Source of the DNA: Desulfobacteraceae bacterium
GTDB lineage: Bacteria; Desulfobacterota; Desulfobacteria; Desulfobacterales; ETH-SRB1
Assembly (NCBI GenBank): GCA_030638305.1
Contig: DAOWEW010000178.1
Location: 1-8,107, forward strand
Direction: 5' to 3'
DNA length: 8,107 bases
Under the pieces are notes generated by a model, which searched no databases, had not been told where the DNA came from, and was given only the letters and a program-made list of their open reading frames with translations. The translations under genes were made by a program, and so were the position numbers. Positions 1-7,208 of the stretch are shown piece after piece; the stretch's first letter is position 1, and the number at the start of each line of letters is the position of its first letter.

Positions 1-1250
1 AGAACAGCATTCATGTTGTTTTGTATTAACTCGTTATTGTTTAACAAACCATTTGCAAGACGGGAAAGATATGGATTAAGCCTGATTAGTTTCTTTGCCT
101 TGTTTTTACTTGATAATACATGAGAAATTATCTGTTTCTGAAATGGTTCATAAAGCAATCCAAAATCAATATTGTTATTTTCGGTTATTTTTGTAAAAGA
201 CTTTTGTATTTTTTCTTCATTAATTTTGAAGTTGAATAGAGAGCAGTTTCTTAAAATACATGCCTTCCAAACCTCATAAAATTTATTTTTACCTATCCAT
301 TCAAGTGGAACAGGAACTCTATTATAAAGATGATCAAGTCTGATCCCGTTTTTTTCAAAATCATGGCATATGTCAGGGAGTTTTCTTCCGAGGAGCATTT
401 TTTTTGCTGTCCATGGTTCCAGAAAAGAAAAACCAAAGCCTTCAGTTATGCTTGTAGTAATAATAAACTTTGCTGAAAGTACAAGCTCTGAAAAATCATT
501 TTTTAAGTCAGCTTCAAATTCTACATTAAGATTGTTTTCTCTAACAAAATTTTTCCATCCAACGTAGCTGATAATATCAGAAATACTGTTCGGAGGAAGA
601 GTTATAACCAGGGTTTCATTGTTGCAAAAGAAAAGTGACAGCAGTATTGCTTCACCGATATTTTTTCTTCTTATAGCGCGTATGGGATATAGAACGTAGT
701 TTTTGGTACACGATTTTTTTTTATCGAAATTAATGGGTTCGATTGTATTGAATATTTTATGAAGGCCCTGTTTTTTCAGGCCTGCTTTAAGCAGTATATT
801 GTAATCCCGCGAGTTGATTACTCCGTAATGACAATCTGAAACATATTCTTCAGAAAAATAAGATAAAGGCCGCCCGTCTTCAGCAAAATCGTGGATTTGT
901 AAAAAAAGCTTTATCCCCCTTTTTTGAAGAGCTTTGAGAATTTTTAACAGATTTGTATTTTTGGCAAGTGTTGGATTGTGAACATGGAGAACATCACATC
1001 CATTATTCCATTTTGAAAAAACAGCTTTAATTATATCGTCAGCGACTTTTTCGGGCTTGTATTCTTTTTGTGACTGGCTGTCATAACCAAGGCCGGGAAT
1101 ATGCACTACATCAGCAGGAAAGGACATATCAGGAAGTTCTCCTGATAGTACAAGAACTTCACATTCTTGTTTGAGAGCTTCCACCTGATGTTTTAAAACA
1201 GTGGTAACTCCGCCTTTCTTCAGGTGATAATGGATAAATGCTATTTTCAA
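1..1250 (-). CDS. Glycosyltransferase, family-4-like (GT-B), C-terminus cut by window edge
   Basis: The reading frame is open from a TTG at 1250-1248 to the left edge (416 codons, no stop), so the 3' end is missing. The start is set by a TGA stop at 1259-1257 in the same frame and an AGGTGA ribosome binding site 6 nt before the TTG; no ATG is available. The N-terminus (MKIAFIHYHLKKGGVTTVL) has the first GT-B beta strand and Gly-Gly loop of retaining glycosyltransferases. HVHNP is near residue 90. YPIRAIRRKN (about 188-197) matches the donor-phosphate Arg/Lys region. TEGFGFSFLE carries the EX7E pair E270/E278 typical of GT4. It probably moves a sugar from a nucleotide-sugar to an acceptor at the inner face of the membrane; donor and acceptor are unknown. 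It lies 90 bp after the LPP20 lipoprotein gene and may have its own promoter (a TATGAT hexamer at 1275-1270 with no good -35). The family is fairly sure, the function is not. Confidence 0.85.
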   Translation of the reverse strand, partial: MKIAFIHYHLKKGGVTTVLKHQVEALKQECEVLVLSGELPDMSFPADVVHIPGLGYDSQSQKEYKPEKVADDIIKAVFSKWNNGCDVLHVHNPTLAKNTNLLKILKALQKRGIKLFLQIHDFAEDGRPLSYFSEEYVSDCHYGVINSRDYNILLKAGLKKQGLHKIFNTIEPINFDKKKSCTKNYVLYPIRAIRRKNIGEAILLSLFFCNNETLVITLPPNSISDIISYVGWKNFVRENNLNVEFEADLKNDFSELVLSAKFIITTSITEGFGFSFLEPWTAKKMLLGRKLPDICHDFEKNGIRLDHLYNRVPVPLEWIGKNKFYEVWKACILRNCSLFNFKINEEKIQKSFTKITENNNIDFGLLYEPFQKQIISHVLSSKNKAKKLIRLNPYLSRLANGLLNNNELIQNNMNAV

Positions 1251-1256
1251 AAAAAT

Positions 1257-1262
1257 TCACCT
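1257..1262 (-). promoter_or_regulatory. Ribosome binding site that decides a TTG start
   Basis: AGGTGA on the minus strand, 6 nt before the TTG at 1250. The TGA inside it is an in-frame stop, which excludes any longer N-terminus for the glycosyltransferase. Confidence 0.6.
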
Positions 1263-1340
1263 ATATCCCATCATACCGAATTTATTAGGCATAAAATGAA
1301 AAAGAAGCCCTTGGGGTCATTGACGTTTTCCAGCCGGATT

Positions 1341-1940
1341 CTATTCTGTTTCCATTTTGGATATCTCTGCCGCAAGCTCATCCTGAGCCTTTTGAGCCTG
1401 AAACTTCTGCCATAAGGCCTGGTTATTACGCATACTCGTTTTAACAGCATCCTGAACATTGTTCTGCATAGCCGCCGCATCAAATCCTGTTAATACATAA
1501 AGAACTTTTGTGTTCGGGTTTGCGAGAGAGCGAAAAATTCTGCTGCCGACCAGGGTTTCACTGGTAATCAATTTCGAAACAGATACATTCACCTTGTCAA
1601 CTGTCTCAGAATCTCCGGAACCCGTGGTTTCAGCATACCGTTTTATCATCTTTCCGACTTTTATCTTCATCTGTGCGGCCAGTTGCTCACGTCCATGAGC
1701 GGCTGCCATGTCCTTTTGAAAGTTGTAGCCGGCTTTTGTAGGTTGAGCGGAACCAACAGCGGAAACGCCAACCCCCTCCACAGGCGCATCGCATATCCAT
1801 AGCGGAGCAGGTGTTATGCCGTCATCAGGGAATGTACATTCGGCAAGAGACTGGTCCGGCATCGGAGTGCCCACACTTTTACAGCCAGAAAAAGCAAACA
1901 ACAAACTTACACAACAGATTAAAATACCAGCTTTTTTCAT
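1341..1940 (-). CDS. LPP20-family outer-membrane lipoprotein
   Basis: This is a 199-residue lipoprotein. The N-terminus (MKKAGILICCVSLLFAFSGC) is a short basic segment, a hydrophobic stretch and a lipobox FSGC, with C20 the likely lipidated residue. K21 at position +2 argues against inner-membrane retention. The mature part has the LPP20-like pattern PLWI, then a Gly-rich GVGVSAVGSA stretch, an Ala-rich helix with REQLAAQMKIKV (about 84-95), and a later YVLTGFD strand. The C-terminal ~45 residues are Gln/Ala-rich and probably helical. ATG 1940 is preferred over the in-frame TTG at 1946, because AAGGAGG at 1955-1949 is 8 nt from the ATG but only 2 nt from the TTG. The gene is 123 bp after the ligase stop and parts of it are clearly more GC-rich than its neighbours, so it may be a separate transcription unit. 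LPP20 proteins are envelope lipoproteins of mostly unknown role; a direct link to the ACP genes is not shown. Confidence 0.85.
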   Translation of the reverse strand: MKKAGILICCVSLLFAFSGCKSVGTPMPDQSLAECTFPDDGITPAPLWICDAPVEGVGVSAVGSAQPTKAGYNFQKDMAAAHGREQLAAQMKIKVGKMIKRYAETTGSGDSETVDKVNVSVSKLITSETLVGSRIFRSLANPNTKVLYVLTGFDAAAMQNNVQDAVKTSMRNNQALWQKFQAQKAQDELAAEISKMETE

Positions 1941-1948
1941 AATCAAAT

Positions 1949-1955
1949 CCTCCTT
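1949..1955 (-). promoter_or_regulatory. Strong ribosome binding site of the LPP20 lipoprotein
   Basis: AAGGAGG on the minus strand, 8 nt before ATG 1940. It favours this start over the TTG six bases upstream. Confidence 0.75.
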
Positions 1956-2063
1956 TGTTAATGAATGTTATTGTGAATATATTCGACGTTCCTATGCTTT
2001 TAGTCCCCTTTGATGGGTCTTCCTCAAACCACGTCATATGGGCGTAGCGGGTGATCGTTTTTA

Positions 2064-3497
2064 CTACCAGCGCTTGAGCTTGCCACTTGCAGTTTTATCC
2101 AGACTTGATACAAAGTGGAATTCTTTTGGCACCTTGTACTGCGATAAATGTTTGTAGCAGAACCTGCGAATTTCAGTTATATCAAAATCAGTCTTAATAT
2201 CATTTTTAAGAACAATTTTTGCACAGGGAAGTTCACCGTACTGAGGATGTAACGTTCCGTAAACTAAAGATTCCCTGATGTCAGGATGCTGATTAAGAAT
2301 TGATTCGACTTCATAAGGGAAAATTTTCATTCCAGTGAAATTTATTATGTTTTTATCTCTGCCGGCAATATAAAGAAATCCTTCATTATCAAGTCTTCCC
2401 AGATCACCTGTATTAAACCATCCTTCCTTTATTAGTTTGTGCCTTCTCTGCCAGGGTGAAAAATAGGCGTCGAACATTCCTTTGCCTTTTATATAAACTT
2501 TACCAACTCCGTCTTTATCCGAATTCACGATTTTTACTTCATAATCAGGAAGAATTCTTCCAGCAGAGCCCTTTTTCTCAGGATTGTTGGAACAATTAAT
2601 AAATGGCAACCCTACTTCAATTATACCGTAAGCTTCGGACAGCTTTAATCCGGATTTACTATAAAAGTCACGAGCCACACAATCAGGCAATTTCATTGCC
2701 GTTGATACGGCCAGTCGTATATTTGTAAACAGTTCAGGTTTAAACATTTCGGATTTAGCAAGTATATTGTAGTGAAATGGAGAGGCATATATAAACGTTC
2801 CTCTTTGCCTGGCAAGGCCTTCCATCAGTGACTCAGGGAACAACCTTCCGCAAAGAACGATTGTTGCACCGCGGCGGAGAAAGAGCAGGATTGTTACAAC
2901 AAAATGAAAACTCATGGAAAGAACCCATATTACTACATCGTTTTTTGTAATTTTAAGTGCCTTATCAGCGGCATCGGTTCTTTCTACGATAGATTCGTGC
3001 GAGAGAAGTATTCCCTTGCTTGTGCCTGTTGTACCGGATGAAAATCTTATGAAGGCTGGATTCAGTTTATAATAATCTGCCGGAAATGATTCCTTTGCTT
3101 TTCTTTTACATAAAAAAAAATCTTTTTCAAAAAAACTGCCGGTAAAAATACGGTAAGAATCGCTACGGGAATGCACTGATTTATCAAAGATCAGAAAATT
3201 AATATCAATTTTTTCAAGAACCGGTTCTAATTCGTCCAGAGAAAGAGAGGCAGATACAGGCACAATAACAGCCTGTAAAGCAAGTACTGCCAGGCTGACG
3301 ACAATATAATCAATACTGTCACCGCACAAAAATGCTACCCGATGGGCGGGTCTGATGCCAAGACTTTTTAATTCGGCTGAAGCAAAATTTACAGCATCAA
3401 AAAGTTTGCTGTATGAAAACTTTTTGTTTCCATCAATAACGGCTGCCTTCTCCGGACAACCATCTGTTTCATTTTTTATTGTGGTAACGATATTCAT
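2064..3497 (-). CDS. AMP-forming acyl/aryl ligase (ANL superfamily)
   Basis: This 477-residue adenylating enzyme activates a carboxylic acid with ATP and transfers it to a thiol (CoA or a phosphopantetheinyl carrier). The ANL core motifs are complete and in order: the P-loop FSSGTTGTSKG (152-162), SEAYGIIE (287-294, corresponding to the YGxTE motif), GWFNTGD (359-365, ribose-binding D365), GRDKNIINFTGMKI (379-392, hinge and A8 loop), and KTASGKLKRW at the very end, with K473 the conserved adenylation lysine. At 477 residues it is at the short end for the superfamily, with almost nothing after K473. It starts 53 bp after the oxidoreductase stop. I see no Shine-Dalgarno sequence before ATG 3497 (the upstream bases are AT-rich), so translation may be weak or coupled. 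With an ACP gene in the same run, direct loading of that ACP is plausible but inferred. The acid substrate cannot be predicted by eye. Confidence 0.92.
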   Translation of the reverse strand: MNIVTTIKNETDGCPEKAAVIDGNKKFSYSKLFDAVNFASAELKSLGIRPAHRVAFLCGDSIDYIVVSLAVLALQAVIVPVSASLSLDELEPVLEKIDINFLIFDKSVHSRSDSYRIFTGSFFEKDFFLCKRKAKESFPADYYKLNPAFIRFSSGTTGTSKGILLSHESIVERTDAADKALKITKNDVVIWVLSMSFHFVVTILLFLRRGATIVLCGRLFPESLMEGLARQRGTFIYASPFHYNILAKSEMFKPELFTNIRLAVSTAMKLPDCVARDFYSKSGLKLSEAYGIIEVGLPFINCSNNPEKKGSAGRILPDYEVKIVNSDKDGVGKVYIKGKGMFDAYFSPWQRRHKLIKEGWFNTGDLGRLDNEGFLYIAGRDKNIINFTGMKIFPYEVESILNQHPDIRESLVYGTLHPQYGELPCAKIVLKNDIKTDFDITEIRRFCYKHLSQYKVPKEFHFVSSLDKTASGKLKRW

Positions 3498-3550
3498 TAT
3501 AAAATTTGGGGCGATTTCAAAGTATTTTCTGCCAAATCCTTTGTTTTATA

Positions 3551-4729
3551 TCAGCAATGTGCGGCTTCATAACCGGCTCTTTCGCCTAAAGAAATACATG
3601 TTCCCATGACTCTTGTTGAGCCCAATGCTTCATGGGTAACCGAGATACATCGACCCGCACAGTAAAGGTTTGAAATATCTTTTGAGATTAAACATCGCAG
3701 AGGTATTTCATAATTTTCACCAGGCTTGAGATATTGATATCCAACCCCTTTTTGCTGGTCCCAAAGCTCAATAGGCCAAGCGCTCTTAACTATCCCGTCA
3801 GGAAATTTTCGTGCATTAATAATATCATCTGCAGTCAGGGTGTATTTTCCGTAGAGACGGGGTCCCTCACGATCAACAACTTCAGGTGACATTTCTACCA
3901 TGTAAGACTCATTGAATACAGGTAAAACTTTGGATAAATAAGTGTGTACTGACAGGGCATCCTTTTTGGCCTGCTTTTCCCTTTCATTTATTCCTGCAAA
4001 AGGCATATTGAGCTTGCAGTATCCTTCATCTTCAGTATCTCCGGCTGTAAATGTTGTGTATTTAAGGTAAAAAGGCATTTTTTTTTGTTCTACAGCCCTG
4101 GTTAGATAATATGGCACTTTCACGGATAGAATATCATCAATATGCTTCAATCCTTTTACCCTGAATGTATAACCGGAGAGCTGGCACTGGTCAGGAGGAG
4201 TTGTTTCATGTCGTGCACCACTCAGTTTAATAATAACTCCGTCACCACTACAGTCTATAACTATGTGCGGAATAATATTAAATTTTTTATTCAATTTTTG
4301 GATGGTTACAGATACAATAGTATTATTTTCCGTTTTAGCTGAGACAGCTCCGGCATTGTAGTAAATATTCAGTTGGTTTTCCTTTTCGCTCAATGAACGG
4401 AGAACCGACATGAGGTTGCTTGCAGCAAAAGGCAGAACATATACCTTTCCCATGCGCAACGGGGTTTTTCCGGGGGCAAGCTCTTGCAGCATGAGGCATA
4501 TTTCCGATGCAATTCCTTTATTGAGAATTTTATCAGGCATATCTTTTGTATTGGCATATAATCCGCATATAAAACGATGCAAGCCTGTTATTCCTGTTCC
4601 TCCAGGGAAACTGTTTTTTTCTATCAGAACTGTACTTGCACCTTCGCGTGCCGCTTTGATAGAAGCAGCTATTCCGGCAACACCGCCACCAATAACGAGA
4701 ACTTCGCACTCTATTATTTTATACTTCAT
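3551..4729 (-). CDS. FAD-dependent oxidoreductase (FAD_oxidored type)
   Basis: This is a 392-residue flavoprotein. The N-terminal Rossmann fold has GGGVAG (G14-x-G16-x-x-G19) and E37 at the end of the second strand (TVLIEK), the usual FAD ribose contact, followed by FPGGTGITG. The C-terminal block NLYCAGRCISVTHEALGS and the following RVMGTC...GERAG close the FAD site and match the pattern of the FAD_oxidored (PF12831-like) group; the IVIDCSGDG strand lies in the middle. The substrate-binding middle is not diagnostic. No signal peptide or membrane segment is visible, so it is probably cytoplasmic. ATG 4729 overlaps the stop of the acyltransferase gene (ATGA, 4 bp) and has GGAG 5 nt upstream, so the two are translationally coupled and probably work in one pathway, perhaps on the ACP-bound group. 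At 392 residues it seems short for the group but has both FAD-binding ends. Confidence 0.88.
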   Translation of the reverse strand: MKYKIIECEVLVIGGGVAGIAASIKAAREGASTVLIEKNSFPGGTGITGLHRFICGLYANTKDMPDKILNKGIASEICLMLQELAPGKTPLRMGKVYVLPFAASNLMSVLRSLSEKENQLNIYYNAGAVSAKTENNTIVSVTIQKLNKKFNIIPHIVIDCSGDGVIIKLSGARHETTPPDQCQLSGYTFRVKGLKHIDDILSVKVPYYLTRAVEQKKMPFYLKYTTFTAGDTEDEGYCKLNMPFAGINEREKQAKKDALSVHTYLSKVLPVFNESYMVEMSPEVVDREGPRLYGKYTLTADDIINARKFPDGIVKSAWPIELWDQQKGVGYQYLKPGENYEIPLRCLISKDISNLYCAGRCISVTHEALGSTRVMGTCISLGERAGYEAAHC

Positions 4730-6066
4730 TTCACTCCAAGCCTGGATTGCAACGCATGTATAAGCTCATTTGCCTCTTTATCACTTAATATGCCTTCTAA
4801 AAAGGAAAGAACGACATTCAATTTATTATGAAACTGGTGAAAAAATATACCCAGACCTGGCGGGACAGGAACCCGCGGCATGTGAAAAATATTCAATATC
4901 TTGTTATCCATGAAGCTTGAAGATTTATAAGCACTTTCACCAACGTTTGAGAATGAAAATGAAGCAATCTGGCCTTTTAAATACAAACGCATAATATTAC
5001 TTAGAATCGGTAAAGGTAAAATTCGCATCAACAAGCTTGCTTCTTGAAAATTGCGGGGCAGTCCTGATTTGACCTGGTCATAAAGCTGTTGTTTGATTGA
5101 TTTTATGAGAACAGGGAAATGCTCGGCTTCATCGGGGCGAATTATAAAAAATAAAAAAGAAACATGGTTAAAAAATACTTCTTGTTGAACCTTATCTGTC
5201 GGGCGCATATCAATGGAAACAGGTACAACATAATCTCCTGATCTGATGTTCCTTTTAATAAAGAGTTTATGCAGAACCCATGCTGAACTTGCAAGAACAT
5301 ATGGCATGAGCATTAAATAACCGGCCTCTTTATAAGCATTTTCGACTATTAAATCAGTCTGATGTTTGTCGAATGGAATAACTTTAAACCTGAACCTGCG
5401 ATTATTAAGCAATGCCGGTAGAGGAAGAACACGCGGGGGAGCATTTTCACCCATTTTTAAAAATGCACGATTTGCCTGTTGACCTGCAATGAATTTTCTT
5501 CGCCAATTACAAAGATGTGCGGATTCCTCAGGAATAATAATGTGTTTGTCGCAAAATGAGTTATCCTTGTTTTTCCACTCATTCTGAAGCATTTCAAGAA
5601 ATGCTTCAGCGCCTCGACCGTCAAACAAACGATGATCAAAAGTCATGGCCACGTAAGTTTTATTTTGGGCATATATAAGATGAAAAAATAAATGTTCCCG
5701 GTCGCTGATAAACTTTAAGTTGGCTGTTTGTTCTAAAATAGAAAAGAGATCGGCTTTACTGGAAGTATTATCAAAGCAAGAAATTTTAAGTGGTAATGGT
5801 TGGCGTTGCTTCACAAAGGACATCTTCCAGTATGGAGCAAGATTGTAATCCCTGGACGGCCTTCCGTGCAATACAGGGTGCTTTTTTATTAAACTTCCAA
5901 GGCAATTCCTGAATTTATCTTCCAATGGAGAACCGTCCAATTCGAGAATAATCTGGGATGTATTCCCGGTGCCGGTCGCCTTTTTGGTAATATAATCAAG
6001 CGTATGAATAATCCAGTCTATTCCTGTCAAGTAACATTTTTTTCTGGTAAAATTAATCGTACCCAT
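4726..6066 (-). CDS. CAT/condensation-fold acyltransferase (HxxxDG)
   Basis: This 446-residue protein belongs to the CoA- or carrier-dependent acyltransferase superfamily (chloramphenicol acetyltransferase, NRPS condensation, PapA and WS/DGAT relatives). The active-site motif is DHRLFDGRG, with H145 the likely general base and D149-G150 the structural pair. VPVSIDMRP corresponds to the mid-protein strand seen in PapA- and WS/DGAT-like enzymes. FSFSNVGE and the final PPGLGIFFHQFHNKL segment fit the second half of the fold, where related proteins have SN(V/L)G. No carrier or adenylation domain is fused. It probably transfers an acyl group from the neighbouring ACP to an alcohol or amine; the acceptor is unknown. 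It lies 41 bp after the ACP gene and overlaps the oxidoreductase by 4 bp. ATG 6066 has AAAGG directly next to it, which is too close for a normal binding site, so a slightly later start remains possible. Confidence 0.82.
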   Translation of the reverse strand: MGTINFTRKKCYLTGIDWIIHTLDYITKKATGTGNTSQIILELDGSPLEDKFRNCLGSLIKKHPVLHGRPSRDYNLAPYWKMSFVKQRQPLPLKISCFDNTSSKADLFSILEQTANLKFISDREHLFFHLIYAQNKTYVAMTFDHRLFDGRGAEAFLEMLQNEWKNKDNSFCDKHIIIPEESAHLCNWRRKFIAGQQANRAFLKMGENAPPRVLPLPALLNNRRFRFKVIPFDKHQTDLIVENAYKEAGYLMLMPYVLASSAWVLHKLFIKRNIRSGDYVVPVSIDMRPTDKVQQEVFFNHVSFLFFIIRPDEAEHFPVLIKSIKQQLYDQVKSGLPRNFQEASLLMRILPLPILSNIMRLYLKGQIASFSFSNVGESAYKSSSFMDNKILNIFHMPRVPVPPGLGIFFHQFHNKLNVVLSFLEGILSDKEANELIHALQSRLGVK

Positions 6067-6107
6067 CCTTTAAGGAGAATCGTTCACAGTTCATGGCTGC
6101 CTTTCTT

Positions 6108-6374
6108 TCAGTTAATCTTCACTAACCCTGAACCCTGAATAGATGATGCCAGGGAACGAATCGTCCTGAAATCTTCCCCGGTTAATCCTGATTCCATCAA
6201 CTTTATGTTAAATGTTTTTTCTATAAACACAAGGAGTTCTACAAAACTCAAGGAATCAACTCCCAGTTCATGAAGTGGCATATCCAGAATAACTCTAGAC
6301 GGATCAACAGATATGATTATTGCAATTTCCTGGGCCAGTATATTCTCAATCTTTTTTAAATTTTTTGTTCCCAT
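6108..6374 (-). CDS. Acyl carrier protein
   Basis: This is an 88-residue free-standing carrier protein. The signature LGVDSLSFVELLVFIEKTFNI has the DSL core, and S41 is the predicted 4'-phosphopantetheine attachment site. It is followed by the acidic helix II/III pattern usual for ACPs and ends with a loop and helix (TIRSLASSIQ). It carries acyl, aryl or aminoacyl groups as thioesters in the cytoplasm. It differs from housekeeping AcpP in context (no fab genes nearby) and in its helix II sequence, so it is likely a dedicated pathway carrier served by the ligase, oxidoreductase and acyltransferase encoded just downstream. GGAAGG lies 9 nt before ATG 6374. The gap to the upstream lipoprotein gene is 62 bp and contains a solo copy of an inverted-repeat end (6397-6415). 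No phosphopantetheinyl transferase gene is visible here. Confidence 0.93.
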   Translation of the reverse strand: MGTKNLKKIENILAQEIAIIISVDPSRVILDMPLHELGVDSLSFVELLVFIEKTFNIKLMESGLTGEDFRTIRSLASSIQGSGLVKIN

Positions 6375-6396
6375 CTAAGGGATCCTTCCAATTTTA

Positions 6397-6415
6397 TTAT
6401 TTCGTCCACGTTCCT
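6397..6415. repeat. Solo 19-bp copy of the inverted-repeat element end
   Basis: TTATTTCGTCCACGTTCCT is the exact reverse complement of 7104-7122, the left end of the 105-bp inverted repeat. Similarity stops abruptly on both sides. It lies 21 bp after the lipoprotein stop and in the leader of the ACP gene. Confidence 0.8.
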
Positions 6416-6436
6416 TTTTTCAAAACCGATATATTA

Positions 6437-7090
6437 TTATTCTCCGCTAACGGATTCAACTTCCTTTTGTTTCATCCAGGGAAGTACTGGATCTATTCGT
6501 TCAATTTTATAGAGCTTGTTATCTTTGAAATGTACTATTACCTGTTGGAAACGTGAACGCCAGTAATACCAGACATTGTTTGACAGAAGAGATGTTTTGT
6601 GACTTGGGGGATATCCATATGCCATTATGACGGCAACTTTACTCATACACAGAGCAATACTGCCATTTTTGATATTTTCTTGTTCATTTTCTGTAAAGTC
6701 ATGAAAACAACCGCCTGCCGCCAACGCGCTTTTCTTTGAGAAATAACGGTCAAATAATTCCTTAAGTGTGATCCTTGTATGTTTTTTGTGCTGAACAATG
6801 GTAAAAGTCTGTGATGTATCTACTGGTATAAACTGTATTTTTCTGTTACCAAAGCCAACTATTTTGACTTTTGTTCCAATCGGCAGTTTAGTGCCCTTAT
6901 GATAATTTGTTGATGGAATTTTATTGGGCTTTTCATACCAGATGTTTACGCCGGTATAATATATTTTGTCGACTGGTATATCCCCGGATTTTTCTTCGGC
7001 GTTCTTTACATGTCCTGTTGAGAAGGGTAAACAACCAACAAAATTAACAATAACAAAAAAACACAGCAAATATTTTGTGATATACCTCAT
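6437..7090 (-). CDS. Lipoprotein with OmlA/BamE-like C-terminal region
   Basis: This is a 217-residue predicted lipoprotein. The N-terminus MRYITKYLLCFFVIVNFVGC is a signal peptide ending in a lipobox-like FVGC, with C20 lipidated and L21 next. The segment IGTKVKIVGFGNRKIQF resembles a small SH3-like beta unit. The C-terminal third, with SKVAVIMAYGYPPSHK, WYYWRSR and VIVHFKDNKLYKIE, resembles the helix-turn and beta hairpin of SmpA/OmlA (BamE-like) proteins, where a G-x-P motif precedes an aromatic W-x-Y-W-x-R strand. ATG 7090 is chosen because AAAGGAGG ends 5 nt before it and the signal peptide begins there. A longer frame from 7177 would only translate the inverted repeat. The gene is first in the presumed operon and is bracketed by opposite copies of a 19-bp repeat. 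It may help assembly or export at the outer membrane; its exact role is unknown and the C-terminal family match is by pattern only. Confidence 0.82.
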   Translation of the reverse strand: MRYITKYLLCFFVIVNFVGCLPFSTGHVKNAEEKSGDIPVDKIYYTGVNIWYEKPNKIPSTNYHKGTKLPIGTKVKIVGFGNRKIQFIPVDTSQTFTIVQHKKHTRITLKELFDRYFSKKSALAAGGCFHDFTENEQENIKNGSIALCMSKVAVIMAYGYPPSHKTSLLSNNVWYYWRSRFQQVIVHFKDNKLYKIERIDPVLPWMKQKEVESVSGE

Positions 7091-7095
7091 CCGAA

Positions 7096-7103
7096 CCTCC
7101 TTT
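7096..7103 (-). promoter_or_regulatory. Ribosome binding site at the base of the inverted repeat
   Basis: AAAGGAGG on the minus strand, 5 nt before ATG 7090. Its first base is directly next to the end of the 105-bp inverted repeat, so the folded leader could affect ribosome access. Confidence 0.75.
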
Positions 7104-7208
7104 AGGAACGTGGACGAAATAACTTCCCCAAGCAGGCGCACAGATTTGGGCAAAGGCGAGCTGAAGCTGTGATGCATAGTTGGGGAAGTCTATTTCGTCC
7201 ACGTTCCT
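7104..7208. repeat. 105-bp hairpin-forming inverted repeat (REPIN/MITE-like)
   Basis: The left arm 7104-7131 (starting AGGAACGTGGACGAAATAAC) and the right arm 7180-7208 are complementary along their full length except for one extra base in the right arm. Inside them a second weaker pairing, CGCACAG region (7136-7143) with CTGTGATGC (7167-7175), extends the stem, leaving a loop of about 23 nt (7144-7166). No direct target duplication is seen at the ends. A 9-bp CCTCATCCG occurs at 7085-7093 and 7206-7214, but the left copy is 10 bp from the arm. The size and paired ends resemble REP doublets or small MITEs. No transposase is in the window. The element lies between a tentative promoter and the first lipoprotein gene. 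Confidence 0.85.

Noticed and set aside
370..567. Plus-strand open frames inside the glycosyltransferase, ligase, oxidoreductase and acyltransferase genes (for example 370-567, 4410-4763 and 4577-4831).
   Set aside because: They lie opposite well-supported minus-strand genes with family motifs, and their own sequences show no recognisable domain.
1306..1320. GCCCTTGGGG next to A/T-rich DNA after the LPP20 gene, considered as an intrinsic terminator.
   Set aside because: The complementary halves leave only a 2-nt loop and no following U-run of normal length on the transcript, so it cannot form a standard terminator hairpin.
1979..1993. ATATTCGACGTTCCT upstream of the LPP20 gene resembles a shortened copy of the repeat end TATTTCGTCCACGTTCCT.
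   Set aside because: It lacks three central bases and has no partner arm. A match of about 8 contiguous bases is expected by chance in a region of this size.
4726..6066. An NRPS condensation domain as the identity of the HxxxDG protein.
   Set aside because: The protein stands alone, has DHxxxDG rather than HHxxxDG, and no adenylation-carrier module is fused. A general CAT-fold acyltransferase label is safer.
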